From contig JBBITW010000010.1 of assembly GCA_037440525.1 (NCBI GenBank), positions 1 through 37,917 of the forward strand: DNA of 37,917 nucleotides, given 5' to 3'. The DNA comes from JBBITW01 sp037440525 (GTDB lineage: Bacteria; Desulfobacterota; BSN033; UBA1163). Below the pieces are notes generated by a model. The model was not told the origin of the DNA. It was given only the letters and a program-made list of their open reading frames with translations, and did not search any database. Shown here piece after piece: positions 1-8,686 of this stretch. The translations under genes were made by a program, and so were the position numbers. The first letter of the stretch is position 1. The number at the start of each line of letters is the position of its first letter.

Positions 1-1
1 A

Positions 2-94
2 GATAGTCTTGGAAAAGTGGTGGAAATAATATTTAAATTGGATGAAGTAGAAGATGTTGGTGAGCTGATGAAAAGTTTGGCCTCCTCCTTTTAA
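2..94 (+). CDS. 3' end of an unidentified protein (partial)
   Basis: An open frame enters from the left edge and stops at TAA 92-94, giving about 30 C-terminal residues that end in ELMKSLASSF. It is followed after 53 bases by the CoA-transferase pair on the same strand, so it may belong to the same operon. The fragment is charged and helical-looking (KLDEVEDVGELMKSL), but I do not recognise the family. The frame is open from base 2 and lies directly upstream of co-oriented genes, which is the only support for it being real. Confidence 0.4.
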   Translation, partial: DSLGKVVEIIFKLDEVEDVGELMKSLASSF

Positions 95-147
95 GGGTGA
101 AGGTAAGAGGTCTGTAGAATTAAATTAATTGGGAGGTCTGTAAAGCC

Positions 148-1383
148 ATGCTAAGAGGTTATCGGGCCATAGATCTAACCGATGAGAAAGGTTTTCTATG
201 CGGCCGAATCCTCGGAGATCTTGGTGTAGATGTAATAAAGGTGGAAAGGCCTGGTGGCGATCCTTCGAGAAATATTGGACCATTTTATCATGATGAACCA
301 AAATTAGAAAGGAGCCTTTACTGGTATGCTTTTAATGCGAATAAACGGGGTATTACTTTGGATATCACATCCGAAGATGGTAAGGCTATCTTAAAAAAAC
401 TCGTAACGAGATCCGATTTTCTTATAGAATCCTTCCCTCCAGGTTATATGGATGGCCTGGGGTTGGGTTATGAGGAGCTGAGAAAGATCAAACCAAAGCT
501 CATCTTCGTCTCCATTACCCCTTTTGGACAGAATGGTCCATATAAGGATTACAAGGCTTCAGATATAATCCTCATGGCCACTTGTGGATTTATGTTTTTA
601 ACAGGTGACAGGGATCGTCCCCCTCTTAGAATTAGTGTTCCACAGGCTTATCTCCATGGTGGGTTACAGGCCGCAGCAGGGGCCATGATGGCTCTCTACT
701 GGCAGGAGAAGAAAGGCCAAGGTCAACATGTTGATGTCTCAATTCAGCATGCCCTAACTGTGCTTACCCTCAATACCCCTTCCTTCTGGTTTTTAAACCA
801 AACTATCATTCATCGTGCTGGACCATTCCGAGTAGGGGGGAGAGCCCATATTGAACAGCGAAATATCTGGCCGTGTAAAGATGGCTATGTTACGTGGATA
901 GTGACTGGAGGAGAAGTTGGAGCCCAGGTTAATAGAAGATTGGTAGAATGGATGGATAGTGAGGGAATGGCAAATGATTTCCTTAAAAGATTAGAATGGG
1001 AAAAGTTAGATATTTCAACTATAACTCCAGAGATAAATTCTAAGATTGAAGAATATATTGGACAGTTTTTTAAGAGTCACACAAAAAAAGAATTACATGA
1101 AGGAGCAATAAAAAGAGGAATATGGCTTTTCCCGGTTCAGACATGGCAGGAATTAATAGATTGTCCTCAACTTCGAGCAAGAGACTTCTGGTTAAATGTT
1201 GAACATCCAGAACTAAAGACTTCTATCACTTATCCAGGCCCTTTTATTAAGAGTTCAGAGTTTCGGTTTATTATAAAAAACCGTGCTCCACTCCCTGGGG
1301 AGCATAATAAAGAGATATATGAAAAAGAATTGGGAATGGCCAGGGATGAGTTATTGATATTAAAACAAGCAGGGATTATTTGA
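148..1383 (+). CDS. CaiB/BaiF class III CoA-transferase, non-catalytic-type subunit (pair A, first)
   Basis: This is a 411-residue CaiB/BaiF-fold protein of usual family length. The N-terminal Rossmann part (about 1-90, with LGDLGVDVIKVERPGGD) and the GQGQHVDVS segment after the hinge are typical. The family moves CoA between carboxylic acids through an aspartyl-CoA anhydride. In the position where catalytic members have Asp (ADLTTG-like segment) this protein reads AYLHGG, with Tyr168, so it probably cannot form the intermediate alone. It lies 4 bases ahead of a second CaiB gene that has the Asp, which suggests a heteromeric enzyme like succinyl-CoA:benzylsuccinate CoA-transferase BbsEF; that comparison is inference. 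GGGAGG at 131-136 serves the ATG. A close paralogue lies at 27456-28715. Confidence 0.9.
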   Translation: MLRGYRAIDLTDEKGFLCGRILGDLGVDVIKVERPGGDPSRNIGPFYHDEPKLERSLYWYAFNANKRGITLDITSEDGKAILKKLVTRSDFLIESFPPGYMDGLGLGYEELRKIKPKLIFVSITPFGQNGPYKDYKASDIILMATCGFMFLTGDRDRPPLRISVPQAYLHGGLQAAAGAMMALYWQEKKGQGQHVDVSIQHALTVLTLNTPSFWFLNQTIIHRAGPFRVGGRAHIEQRNIWPCKDGYVTWIVTGGEVGAQVNRRLVEWMDSEGMANDFLKRLEWEKLDISTITPEINSKIEEYIGQFFKSHTKKELHEGAIKRGIWLFPVQTWQELIDCPQLRARDFWLNVEHPELKTSITYPGPFIKSSEFRFIIKNRAPLPGEHNKEIYEKELGMARDELLILKQAGII

Positions 1384-1387
1384 AGTT

Positions 1388-2602
1388 ATGGTTGAAAGGC
1401 TATTTGAAGATTTAAAAATTATCGATTTTAGTTGGGTCTTAGTAGGTCCTTTAATTGCAAAATACTTTGCTGATTTTGGGGCCAAAGTTATACACATAGA
1501 ATCAAATACCAGACCAGACACATTAAGGACAAGCTTACCCTTTAAGGACGAAATCCAGGATTTAGATTTTAATGGTTATTTCCCTTTATATAACAGTAAT
1601 AAATATGGGATGGCCCTCAACCTTCAGCATAAAAAGGGTATTGAGATTGCGAGAAGACTTGTAGCATGGAGTGATGTGATTATTGAGAGTTTCCGTCCGG
1701 GTGTAATGGAAAGACTTGGATTAGGTTTTGAGGAGTTAAGGAAGATAAAGCCTGATATAATAATGCTTTCCACAACGATGCAGGGGCAAAATGGTCCCAA
1801 TGCATTTCAGCCAGGTTTTGGGAATCAGCTTGTTGGATTGGTTGGTTTTCCATCTGTGACTGGATGGCCTGATAGAGATATTGTTCAACCATATGGAGCT
1901 TATACTGATTGTATTGCTCCCTATTTTGGAGTGGCTGCAATAGTTGGAGCCCTTCTATATCGAAACAGGACAGGTAAAGGACAACATTTGGATCTATCTC
2001 AATATGAGGCAGGGGTTCAATTTATCTCCGTCCCCCTTCTTGATTGGATGATCAATGGCAGGAATGCGGTTAGGGAGGGAAATTCATCAAGATGTGGAGC
2101 ACCTCATGGGGTTTACCAATGCCTTGGAGAGGATAGATGGTGTGCTATTGCTGTTTTTAATGATGAGGAATGGAAGGGTTTATGCCGTGCTATGGGGAAG
2201 GAGGATTTGATTTATGACCGAAGATTTATCACCCTTTTTAGCAGGAAGAGAAATGAGGTTGAATTGAATAGATTGGTTGAAGAATGGACTCAGAAGCTTG
2301 ATGCGAGGGAGGTTGTAAGTAAGCTTCAGGCCTTTGGGGTTCCATCAGGTGTTGTAAATAATAATTCAGACCTGTTTGATGATCCTCAATTAAAAGAGAG
2401 GCAATGTTTCTGGATGATAGATCACCCAGTCTTAGGTCCATTTCCTCATCCGAGTCCATCATTCAAATTATCTAAAACTCCTTCAGAGCCACGAATGCCA
2501 GCTCCATGTCTTGGTCAACATACGGAATTTGTCTGTAAAGAATTTCTAAAGATGTCAGATGAGGAATTCAAACAGTTATTTGATGAGGAAGTATTTAAAT
2601 AA
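1388..2602 (+). CDS. CaiB/BaiF class III CoA-transferase, catalytic subunit (pair A, second)
   Basis: This 404-residue CaiB/BaiF protein starts 4 bases after the preceding subunit stops, so the two are almost certainly co-translated. The catalytic Asp is present as Asp174 in the AYTDCIAP segment, followed by the RTGKGQHLDLS stretch that is conserved in the family. The likely role is transfer of CoA from a donor such as succinyl-CoA or acetyl-CoA to an imported carboxylic acid, with the neighbouring Asp-less subunit as partner. It resembles the second subunit of pair C (28715-29938) along its whole length, for example in the AYTD segment and the APHG(V/A)(Y/F)xC motif. The substrate cannot be read from sequence. 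Confidence 0.92.
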   Translation: MVERLFEDLKIIDFSWVLVGPLIAKYFADFGAKVIHIESNTRPDTLRTSLPFKDEIQDLDFNGYFPLYNSNKYGMALNLQHKKGIEIARRLVAWSDVIIESFRPGVMERLGLGFEELRKIKPDIIMLSTTMQGQNGPNAFQPGFGNQLVGLVGFPSVTGWPDRDIVQPYGAYTDCIAPYFGVAAIVGALLYRNRTGKGQHLDLSQYEAGVQFISVPLLDWMINGRNAVREGNSSRCGAPHGVYQCLGEDRWCAIAVFNDEEWKGLCRAMGKEDLIYDRRFITLFSRKRNEVELNRLVEEWTQKLDAREVVSKLQAFGVPSGVVNNNSDLFDDPQLKERQCFWMIDHPVLGPFPHPSPSFKLSKTPSEPRMPAPCLGQHTEFVCKEFLKMSDEEFKQLFDEEVFK

Positions 2603-2652
2603 AAAGATGATTTTTATTCATTAGGCCTTCACAAAAATAATTTTGAAAATTT

Positions 2653-2676
2653 CCCTCTACCCCGCTGGGGAGAGGG
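2653..2676. repeat. GC-rich hairpin of the common CCCTCTCCC/GGGAGAGGG intergenic type
   Basis: CCCTCT, a bulged A, CCCC, a GCT loop, GGGG and AGAGGG form a 10-bp stem 50 bases after the CoA-transferase stop. There is no T-run after it, so it is not a standard Rho-independent terminator. The sequence is of a kind scattered between genes in many proteobacterial genomes. It could still block RNA decay or weakly end transcription. Confidence 0.55.
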
Positions 2677-2733
2677 TTGGGTCGGTACGACTCGTAACTG
2701 AGGTGAGGAGGATTTTAGGTAAATGGGAGGGGA

Positions 2734-2847
2734 AAATTAAATGAATCACAAACGTAGGGCAAGGGCTTGTCCCTTGCCGTATTTGGTTTCATTTCTTATG
2801 TCGAATTACGACACAGTCTCTTCGGGGAAGAGGAAGTAAGGAGAGTA
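2734..2847. repeat. 114-bp dispersed intergenic repeat, copy 1
   Basis: This 114-base block recurs at 34644-34757 in the same orientation with only three mismatches (near positions 2766, 2827 and 2829) although the copies are 32 kb apart and both lie between genes. It contains a perfect 8-bp palindrome, GGCAAGGG-CTTGT-CCCTTGCC, at about 2758-2778. There is no open frame in it. It sits just before the truncated oxidoreductase fragment, and its partner sits just after the LUD pseudogene, so both copies border decayed genes. Confidence 0.85.
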
Positions 2848-2925
2848 AAAAATTGTTATAGGAGGCAATTTAAAGGATATTGTTCAAAATGTATTAGTAA
2901 TATCAATGGGTTACGAATTTCGTGA

Positions 2926-3696
2926 GACCCAGTTTTTATTCAAAGAAAGGCTGCGGTAATAAGTAGATTGAGAGGGCACAATGTAATTCTCTGCGATGAG
3001 GGCAATGACTTGGGCGGACAGATGCAGTTAGCTAAAATACCACCTGGAAAGGATGAGATTCAAAATTTTATAGATTATCTAAAAAACCAAATTAAAAAGT
3101 CAGGTGTAAAAGTTGAATTGAAAAAGAGGGTTTCATCAAAGATATTAGAGGAAATAGAGCCCGATGCAGTTATTATAGCCACTGGTGCAAAACCATTCAT
3201 CCCAAAAATACCAAATATAGGCAACAAGAATGTAGTAATGGCTTTAGAAGCCTTGAAGGGAGATGTTGAGGTAAAAGGTAAAATTTGTATAGTGGGTGGT
3301 GGTCAGGTTGGTGCAGAAACAGCGGAATTCCTGGCAAAGCAAAAAAGAGGAGAAGTGACACTTATTGAAATGACTTCAGAGATAGCTACTGGCATGCCAA
3401 ATACTTCAAGGCAACTTCTCCTCTTTAGCCTCAAAGATAATGGTGTGAGTATATTGACCAAAAAAATAGTTGAGAAGGTGACAGAATCAGGTGTGGTAGT
3501 CTCAAATGAGATGGGTAAAGAAGAATTGATAGAAGCAGATATGATAATATTTGCAACAGGTTCAAAACCAGATAAGGAGCTGGCCCAGGCAGTTAAGGAT
3601 AAGGTCTCGGAGGTTTATCTAATTGGAGACTGTCTGGAACCAAGAAAGATGATAGATGCGATTTCCGAGGGGATGGAAATAGCAAGCTCAATATGA
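2926..3696 (+). pseudogene. 5'-truncated OYE/2,4-dienoyl-CoA-reductase-like oxidoreductase (FAD/NAD(P) domain only)
   Basis: The frame matches the C-terminal third of the intact enzyme at 6741-8660: RGHNVILCDEGNDLGGQ against RGHDVTLWEKSDSLGGE, then KICIVGGGQVGAETAEFL (second Rossmann motif) and the closing GDCLEPRKMIDAISEGMEI. The whole FMN barrel, the four Fe-S cysteines and most of the first Rossmann loop are missing. The frame opens only after a TGA at 2923-2925, and the first possible start is a TTG at 2968 with no good ribosome site. In another frame just upstream, QNVLVISMG resembles the lost first Rossmann strand, which suggests a frameshifted remnant. A short free-standing flavoprotein is possible but less likely. 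Confidence 0.65.
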
Positions 3697-3766
3697 TGAA
3701 CTTGAGTTTATGTGAAAGAAGTGATACTTAATAGTAAAACAAAAACCAAAGAAGGGAGGAAAAGAG

Positions 3767-4810
3767 ATGGAAAGGAAAAGTAGAATGTTTTTAATGGTAG
3801 TGGTGATAGTGGTGCTTTCTTTGTCTTTGGGAATCTATCCCAAAATGTCTTTAGCACAACAAAAGGTCATACGCTGGAAAGGACAGAATGCCTATGTTGG
3901 AGGTGCATCTGGTGGAGCAGGTCCTTTCTTTGCAGAATGGGTAAAGGGTGCCACGGGAGGAAGACTCATTATAGATGTTGCTCCAGCAAACTCTATTGTC
4001 CCTGTTCCTGAGATGTTTAAGGCAGTTTCAAAGGGGATGATTGATTTTGCAGGCCAATACTTTGGAGGATACCACGCAGGACTTATGCCGGAGACGGATA
4101 TAGAAACAGGACTTACATTTGCATGGGAAACTTTTGAGCATGCATGGGATGCTTATTTTAACCGGGGACTTCTTGAGGAGATAAGAAAGGTTTATGCGGA
4201 ACATAATATCTACTGGATTCCTGCCTTCCCCAATCAGATTCAGCAAATCGGTGCCACATTCCCAATCAAAAGCCTTGCAGATTTAAAAGGTAAGAAGATA
4301 AGGGCCACTGGTGTTGTGGGAGAGTATGTAAAACTCCTCGGGGCAAGCCCGGTTTCTATTCCTGCTCCAGAGATCTATATGGCCCTAAAGCTCGGGACTG
4401 TTGATGCTGCAGTGTTTGGTCTTGTGGCATTAGAAGATATGAAATTAAAGGAGGTCTGGAAATATTTTATCATAAGCCCTAATTGCAATACACTTGTCTG
4501 TTCATTCATGATTAATATGAATTCCTTTAATGCTCTTCCACCAGATATAAAAGAGATTATTGATAAGCAGGCTGCCCAGGCAATGCTTGTTGATTCTATA
4601 CGAGAGAAACTTCTATTGGATTATGCTGCGGCAAATGCAGTTAAGAGTCATGGTCTAAAGCTTATAAAACTATCAGAGAAAGAGGCAGACTGGATACGAA
4701 AAGAGGTGATGACAAAGGTCTGGGATAAGGTTGCAGCCAAAAGCCCGAGAAATGCAAGGCTTGTTGAGATTGTAAGAAAACAGATGAAAGATTTAGGCAG
4801 GCTTGATTAA
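3767..4810 (+). CDS. TRAP transporter periplasmic solute-binding protein (DctP family)
   Basis: This is a 347-residue exported binding protein. Residues 1-30 form a signal peptide with a basic start, a long hydrophobic core and SLA|QQ as the likely cleavage site. The mature part has the DctP pattern, including ADLKGKKIRATG, where the Arg usually forms a salt bridge to the substrate carboxylate, and MALKLGTVDAAVFG. It captures an organic acid in the periplasm for the DctQ-DctM membrane parts encoded next. GGGAGG at about 3755-3760 precedes the ATG. A strong hairpin follows the gene, which fits a binding protein made in excess over the permease. The ligand is unknown; it is plausibly the acid activated by CoA-transferase pair A. 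Confidence 0.93.
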   Translation: MERKSRMFLMVVVIVVLSLSLGIYPKMSLAQQKVIRWKGQNAYVGGASGGAGPFFAEWVKGATGGRLIIDVAPANSIVPVPEMFKAVSKGMIDFAGQYFGGYHAGLMPETDIETGLTFAWETFEHAWDAYFNRGLLEEIRKVYAEHNIYWIPAFPNQIQQIGATFPIKSLADLKGKKIRATGVVGEYVKLLGASPVSIPAPEIYMALKLGTVDAAVFGLVALEDMKLKEVWKYFIISPNCNTLVCSFMINMNSFNALPPDIKEIIDKQAAQAMLVDSIREKLLLDYAAANAVKSHGLKLIKLSEKEADWIRKEVMTKVWDKVAAKSPRNARLVEIVRKQMKDLGRLD

Positions 4811-4815
4811 GATTT

Positions 4816-4855
4816 GGGGAGGGGAGAAATATAAATTTTTGATTCTTCCCTCCCC
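4816..4855 (+). terminator. Intra-operon hairpin (attenuator or mRNA stabiliser) between dctP-like and dctQ-like genes
   Basis: GGGGAGGGGAGAA at 4816-4828 pairs with TTCTTCCCTCCCC at 4843-4855 in a 13-bp stem with one G-U pair and a 14-base loop, followed by TCTTTT. It starts 5 bases after the binding-protein stop and ends before the ribosome site of the small permease. A partial terminator or 3' stabilising structure here would raise binding-protein output relative to the permease. Confidence 0.7.
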
Positions 4856-4879
4856 TCTTTTAGCAAAAGGTGTTTGAAT

Positions 4880-5398
4880 ATGTCAGGGTTAAGAAGGATG
4901 ATTAAATTTATTGATGATATTGTAAATCGGGTTGGCCTTGGTATTAGCTTTCTACTTCTTCCTTTAATGCTTATAACAACAATTGAAGTCATCGCCCGCT
5001 ATATATTCAATCGTCCCACGATATGGGCATGGGATATAAATATGCAGATATTCAGCCTCCTTGTGGCTATTGGAGGATCCTATGGTCTTCGCCATAATGC
5101 ACATGTGAAAGTGGATGTGTTTGTTATGAATCTAAATCCGAGAATAAGGGCCATATTAGACCTTATAACCTCTTTGCTTTTCTTCTTTACAATGGTTGTC
5201 TTCCTTTATGAATCAACAAAAGCAGCCATCGAGTCAGTAAAGATAAAGGAGACTATGTCAACAGTCTGGGCCCCACCCTTCTATCACATAATGGTAATCA
5301 TCCCCATCGGAGCCCTTTTATTTCTTATTCAGGGCATAGCAATCCATATCCGTAATTTTATGCTGGTAATTAAGAAGGATGGTTTGAGGGATCAATGA
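4880..5398 (+). CDS. TRAP transporter small permease (DctQ family)
   Basis: This is a 172-residue membrane protein with four predicted membrane helices (about 17-40, 50-70, 92-115 and 130-155), typical of DctQ. The segment YIFNRPTIWAWDINMQIF is characteristic. It forms the membrane complex with the large permease encoded next. I chose ATG 4880 because AAAAGG at 4865-4870 lies at the right distance; a TTG two codons upstream is the alternative. Its TGA overlaps the next ATG, which indicates translational coupling. Confidence 0.9.
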   Translation: MSGLRRMIKFIDDIVNRVGLGISFLLLPLMLITTIEVIARYIFNRPTIWAWDINMQIFSLLVAIGGSYGLRHNAHVKVDVFVMNLNPRIRAILDLITSLLFFFTMVVFLYESTKAAIESVKIKETMSTVWAPPFYHIMVIIPIGALLFLIQGIAIHIRNFMLVIKKDGLRDQ

Positions 5399-6705
5399 AT
5401 GTAGAGCTGATTGCTATCGTTGTAATGCTTGTTTTTTTTATCATACTGTTTACAGGACTCAATGTCTGTTTTGTTCTATTTGGAGTTGCATTATTATTTA
5501 ATCTCATCATTTTTGGCCCCCAATCTCTATATATGGCATTTTCTGCATTCAGCGGAGCCATCCGCCAGGAGACCTGGATTGCCATTCCACTTTTTGTCTT
5601 ACTTGCTTCATTTCTTGAGGCATCAGGAATAGGGAGTGACCTATATGAAACGATGCATAAATGGATGGCTGGTTTGAGGGGTGGTCTGGCTATGGGCACG
5701 GCCATTATCTGTGCATTAATTGATGCCATGAGTGGCCTGGGGGCAACTGCTACTGTTACAATGGGAATGCTTGCTTTACCGGAGATGCTCAAAAGGGGCT
5801 ACGATAAAGATATGGCAATTGGTGTGATTCCTGCAGGGGGTGCACTGGGTCCTTTAATTCCTCCAAGTATCATTATGATTGTCCTTGGAGGCCTCTGGGG
5901 GCTCTCGGTTGGAAAACTATTTATGGCAGGTTTTATTCCTGGACTTATAATCACATTTGGATTTTGTATATATATAGGTGTGAGATGTCTTATTCAACCC
6001 CATATGGGACCTCCATGTCCATTGGAAGAACGTGGAAGCTGGAGAGAAAGAATAGTGAGTCTCTATAAGGTCATTATCCCTGTAATTATTATCCTTTTAA
6101 TGATGATATCCATCTATTCTGGGGCTGCAACCCCAACAGAGACTGCAGGGATAGGTGCTACTGCGACATTTCTCGTTGTTCTCCTGAGAAAAAGACTTAC
6201 ATGGGAGATTCTCAAGACATCGCTTTCAATTACCCTTCGTGTTACAGCAATGGTTGTGTGGCTTTTGATAGGTGGAATGGCCTTCGGAAGTTTCATCAAT
6301 TCCCTCGGGATTTCAGAAGTTCTAACAAATTTTTTAACAGGTCTGACCGTTTCAAAGATTGGACTACTCTGGGCGATGATGATTATCGTGCTCATTATGG
6401 GATGCTTTATTGATGGTGGATCCATAATCATGATCTGCACACCTGTCTTTTTACCGGTATGTCAGAGGATGGGATGGGACCCAACCTGGTTTGGATTGAT
6501 TATGACAATTGCAATAGTTGTAGGTTATATTACTCCTCCATTTGGAATGAACCTTTTTTATATGAAAGGTCTTGTCCCAAAGGAGATAACTATGGGAGAT
6601 ATTTACCGATCAATTATTCCCTATGTCTTAATCATGATCTTAGGATTGGTAATAAGCATTCACTTTCCAATAGTAGCAATGTGGCTTCCAGGCATGATGA
6701 AATAA
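5395..6705 (+). CDS. TRAP transporter large permease (DctM family)
   Basis: This 436-residue, strongly hydrophobic protein has about 12 membrane segments and the DctM signatures: GGLAMGTAIICALIDAMSG near residue 100, PAGGALGPLIPPSI near 145 and the C-terminal TPPFGMNLFYMKG. It is the ion-coupled channel half of the TRAP importer and works with the DctQ subunit, whose stop codon overlaps this start (ATGA). Length and layout are normal. The oxidoreductase gene follows 35 bases later on the same strand, so importer and enzyme are probably co-expressed. Confidence 0.94.
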   Translation: MNVELIAIVVMLVFFIILFTGLNVCFVLFGVALLFNLIIFGPQSLYMAFSAFSGAIRQETWIAIPLFVLLASFLEASGIGSDLYETMHKWMAGLRGGLAMGTAIICALIDAMSGLGATATVTMGMLALPEMLKRGYDKDMAIGVIPAGGALGPLIPPSIIMIVLGGLWGLSVGKLFMAGFIPGLIITFGFCIYIGVRCLIQPHMGPPCPLEERGSWRERIVSLYKVIIPVIIILLMMISIYSGAATPTETAGIGATATFLVVLLRKRLTWEILKTSLSITLRVTAMVVWLLIGGMAFGSFINSLGISEVLTNFLTGLTVSKIGLLWAMMIIVLIMGCFIDGGSIIMICTPVFLPVCQRMGWDPTWFGLIMTIAIVVGYITPPFGMNLFYMKGLVPKEITMGDIYRSIIPYVLIMILGLVISIHFPIVAMWLPGMMK

Positions 6706-6740
6706 AAATTTTATCTAAAAGGATAGAAAGGAAATAAATT

Positions 6741-8660
6741 ATGTCAGAATTCTCGAAACTTTTTGAGCCTATAAGGATTGGAAGGATGGAACTTAAAAAC
6801 AGAATTGTATTTCCACCTCTGGTTACCCTCATGACTACTGAAGAAGGAGTTATAACTGAAAGACAGATAGATTATTACGTAGAGCGGGCAAAAGGGGGAG
6901 CAGGGTTAATAGTAACAGAATCCTCTTATCCTCGATCTTCAGGGTATCCAAAAAGAATCATGCTAAAGAACGAGAAGGTATGGCCTGGTTTGATGAGACT
7001 TGTAGAGGAGATTCATAAAGAAGGAGCAAAGGTCGTCTGTCAGGTGAATGTCCATGGTGGAAGTTTTGATGCCTGTGATCCTGCCTCACCATCTAATATT
7101 CCCAATCCTCTTACAGGGGTTGTGCCGAGACAATTATCAATTGAAGATATAAAGAAATTAATGGAGCAATTTGCAGAGGGAGTAAAAAAGGCAGTGGAGA
7201 TTGGTTATGATGGCGTGATGATACATGGAGCAACAGGGTACCTTGTTGCTGAATTTTTATCTCCACTTTTGAATAAAAGGACGGATGGTTATGGTGGTGA
7301 CCTTAAAGGACGAGCGCGATTTGCCCTGGAGCTTGCGGAGGTGACGAGAAAGGCTGTGGGAGCTGATTATCCTGTTTTATTCAGGTTGATGGCAGATGAA
7401 AGGGTAGAGGGTGGTTTCAGGATTGGGGAGGCAGTCCTTTTATGTAAGATGTTAGAAGAAGCAGGTGTCGATGCAATTGATATTACAAGTGGAAGTTTTG
7501 GTGCACACGAGTGGACCGATCCCAATATGTATTTCCATCCAGGATGTAATGTAGATCTTTCTGAGCCCATAAAAAAGGAGCTGAAGATACCTGTTGGTGT
7601 TGTAGGAAAGATCAACGATCCTTATCTTGCTGAGAAGATTCTCAGGGAAGGTAAGGCTGATTTTATCTGTATTGGCCGTGGATTGGTGGCAGATCCATAC
7701 CTTCCTAAAAAGGCGATGGAGGGGAGAGTGGATGATATCCGAAGGTGTATCACATGTGCAAGATGTGGTGAACTCTTCTGGACTAAAAATCCAATTGGTT
7801 GTTCAATAAACCCGGAAGCAGGAAGAGAGAGAATGTTTTCCACAGGTCTAAAATCTAAAGCAGAGAGGAAAAGGGTTCTTGTTATAGGTGGAGGACCTGG
7901 GGGGATTGAGGCTTCACTGATTGCATCAATGAGGGGTCATGATGTCACCCTATGGGAGAAGAGTGATTCTCTTGGAGGGGAGTTGAATATTGCTAAGGTT
8001 CCTCCAGGCAAAGGAGATATAGATTTATTTCTAAATTATTTAAAGACCCAGATAAAAAAATCGGGTGTCAGGGTAGAATTAAAAAAGGAGGCAAATGAAT
8101 CTGAGGTTCTTAAATTTGCTCCTCAGGCAGTAATCGTGGCAACAGGTTCTATTCCTTTTATCCCAGATATCTCAGGGGCTCAGGGTGAAAATGTTATAAA
8201 TTACAAAGATGTTCTCGAGGGGAAGAAGGATGCTAAAAATAGGGTTATTGTGATTGGAGGAGGATATATTGGTTGTGAGACAGCACTGTTTCTTTCTGAA
8301 AAAGGGAAAGAGGTAACCCTGGTTTTTCGTAGCCCTGAACCTGCGCTCGATGTCCTGTATCCTGATAATAGAATACCATTGCTTAGAAGGTTAAAAGAGT
8401 GTCAGATAAAGATAGAGGCAGGAGTTAAAGAGTATAAAGAGATCACTCAAAGAGGGATCAGATTGATAAATAAGGATGGTGATGAAATCTTCCTTGAAGG
8501 GGAGACCATTGTCTTTGCAACCGGGTCAAAACCTTGTAACGAATTGGCTAAATCCCTCAGGGGTAAAATTCCTGAGCTTTATGAAATAGGTGATTGTTTG
8601 GAGCCACGGAGGATCATGGAGGCCATCCACGAAGGAGCAGACGCAGGTCTTCGTATATGA
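6741..8660 (+). CDS. NADH:flavin oxidoreductase of the OYE / 2,4-dienoyl-CoA reductase type (FMN, 4Fe-4S, FAD)
   Basis: This 639-residue multidomain flavoenzyme has three parts. Residues 1-330 are an FMN TIM barrel; GATGYLVAEFLSP and NKRTDGYGG are family motifs. Cys336, Cys339, Cys342 and Cys354 (CxxCxxC-x11-C) bind a 4Fe-4S cluster. Residues 375-639 carry an FAD Rossmann motif (VLVIGGGPGGIE) and an NAD(P) motif (VIVIGGGYIGCE). In this family electrons pass from NAD(P)H through FAD and Fe-S to FMN and reduce an activated C=C bond, as in FadH or BaiCD/BaiH. The Tyr of GATGYL and the His of GAHEW match the active-site Tyr and His of FadH by eye. The substrate is probably an enoyl-CoA or enoate. 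Two decayed relatives lie at 2926-3696 and 22771-22812. Confidence 0.9.
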   Translation: MSEFSKLFEPIRIGRMELKNRIVFPPLVTLMTTEEGVITERQIDYYVERAKGGAGLIVTESSYPRSSGYPKRIMLKNEKVWPGLMRLVEEIHKEGAKVVCQVNVHGGSFDACDPASPSNIPNPLTGVVPRQLSIEDIKKLMEQFAEGVKKAVEIGYDGVMIHGATGYLVAEFLSPLLNKRTDGYGGDLKGRARFALELAEVTRKAVGADYPVLFRLMADERVEGGFRIGEAVLLCKMLEEAGVDAIDITSGSFGAHEWTDPNMYFHPGCNVDLSEPIKKELKIPVGVVGKINDPYLAEKILREGKADFICIGRGLVADPYLPKKAMEGRVDDIRRCITCARCGELFWTKNPIGCSINPEAGRERMFSTGLKSKAERKRVLVIGGGPGGIEASLIASMRGHDVTLWEKSDSLGGELNIAKVPPGKGDIDLFLNYLKTQIKKSGVRVELKKEANESEVLKFAPQAVIVATGSIPFIPDISGAQGENVINYKDVLEGKKDAKNRVIVIGGGYIGCETALFLSEKGKEVTLVFRSPEPALDVLYPDNRIPLLRRLKECQIKIEAGVKEYKEITQRGIRLINKDGDEIFLEGETIVFATGSKPCNELAKSLRGKIPELYEIGDCLEPRRIMEAIHEGADAGLRI

Positions 8661-8686
8661 TTTAACCTGAGTCCTCCGTATTTCTA

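Noticed and set aside
2734..2847. Small RNA gene or riboswitch in the 114-bp repeat
   Set aside because: Only one short palindrome is seen, the copies lie in front of unrelated genes, and there is no promoter or terminator pattern to support an RNA gene.
2923..2925. In-frame TGA just ahead of the truncated oxidoreductase as a second selenocysteine codon
   Set aside because: The sequence before the TGA in that frame does not resemble the oxidoreductase, the residues after it carry no redox motif, and no SECIS-like hairpin follows. A truncated remnant explains it better.
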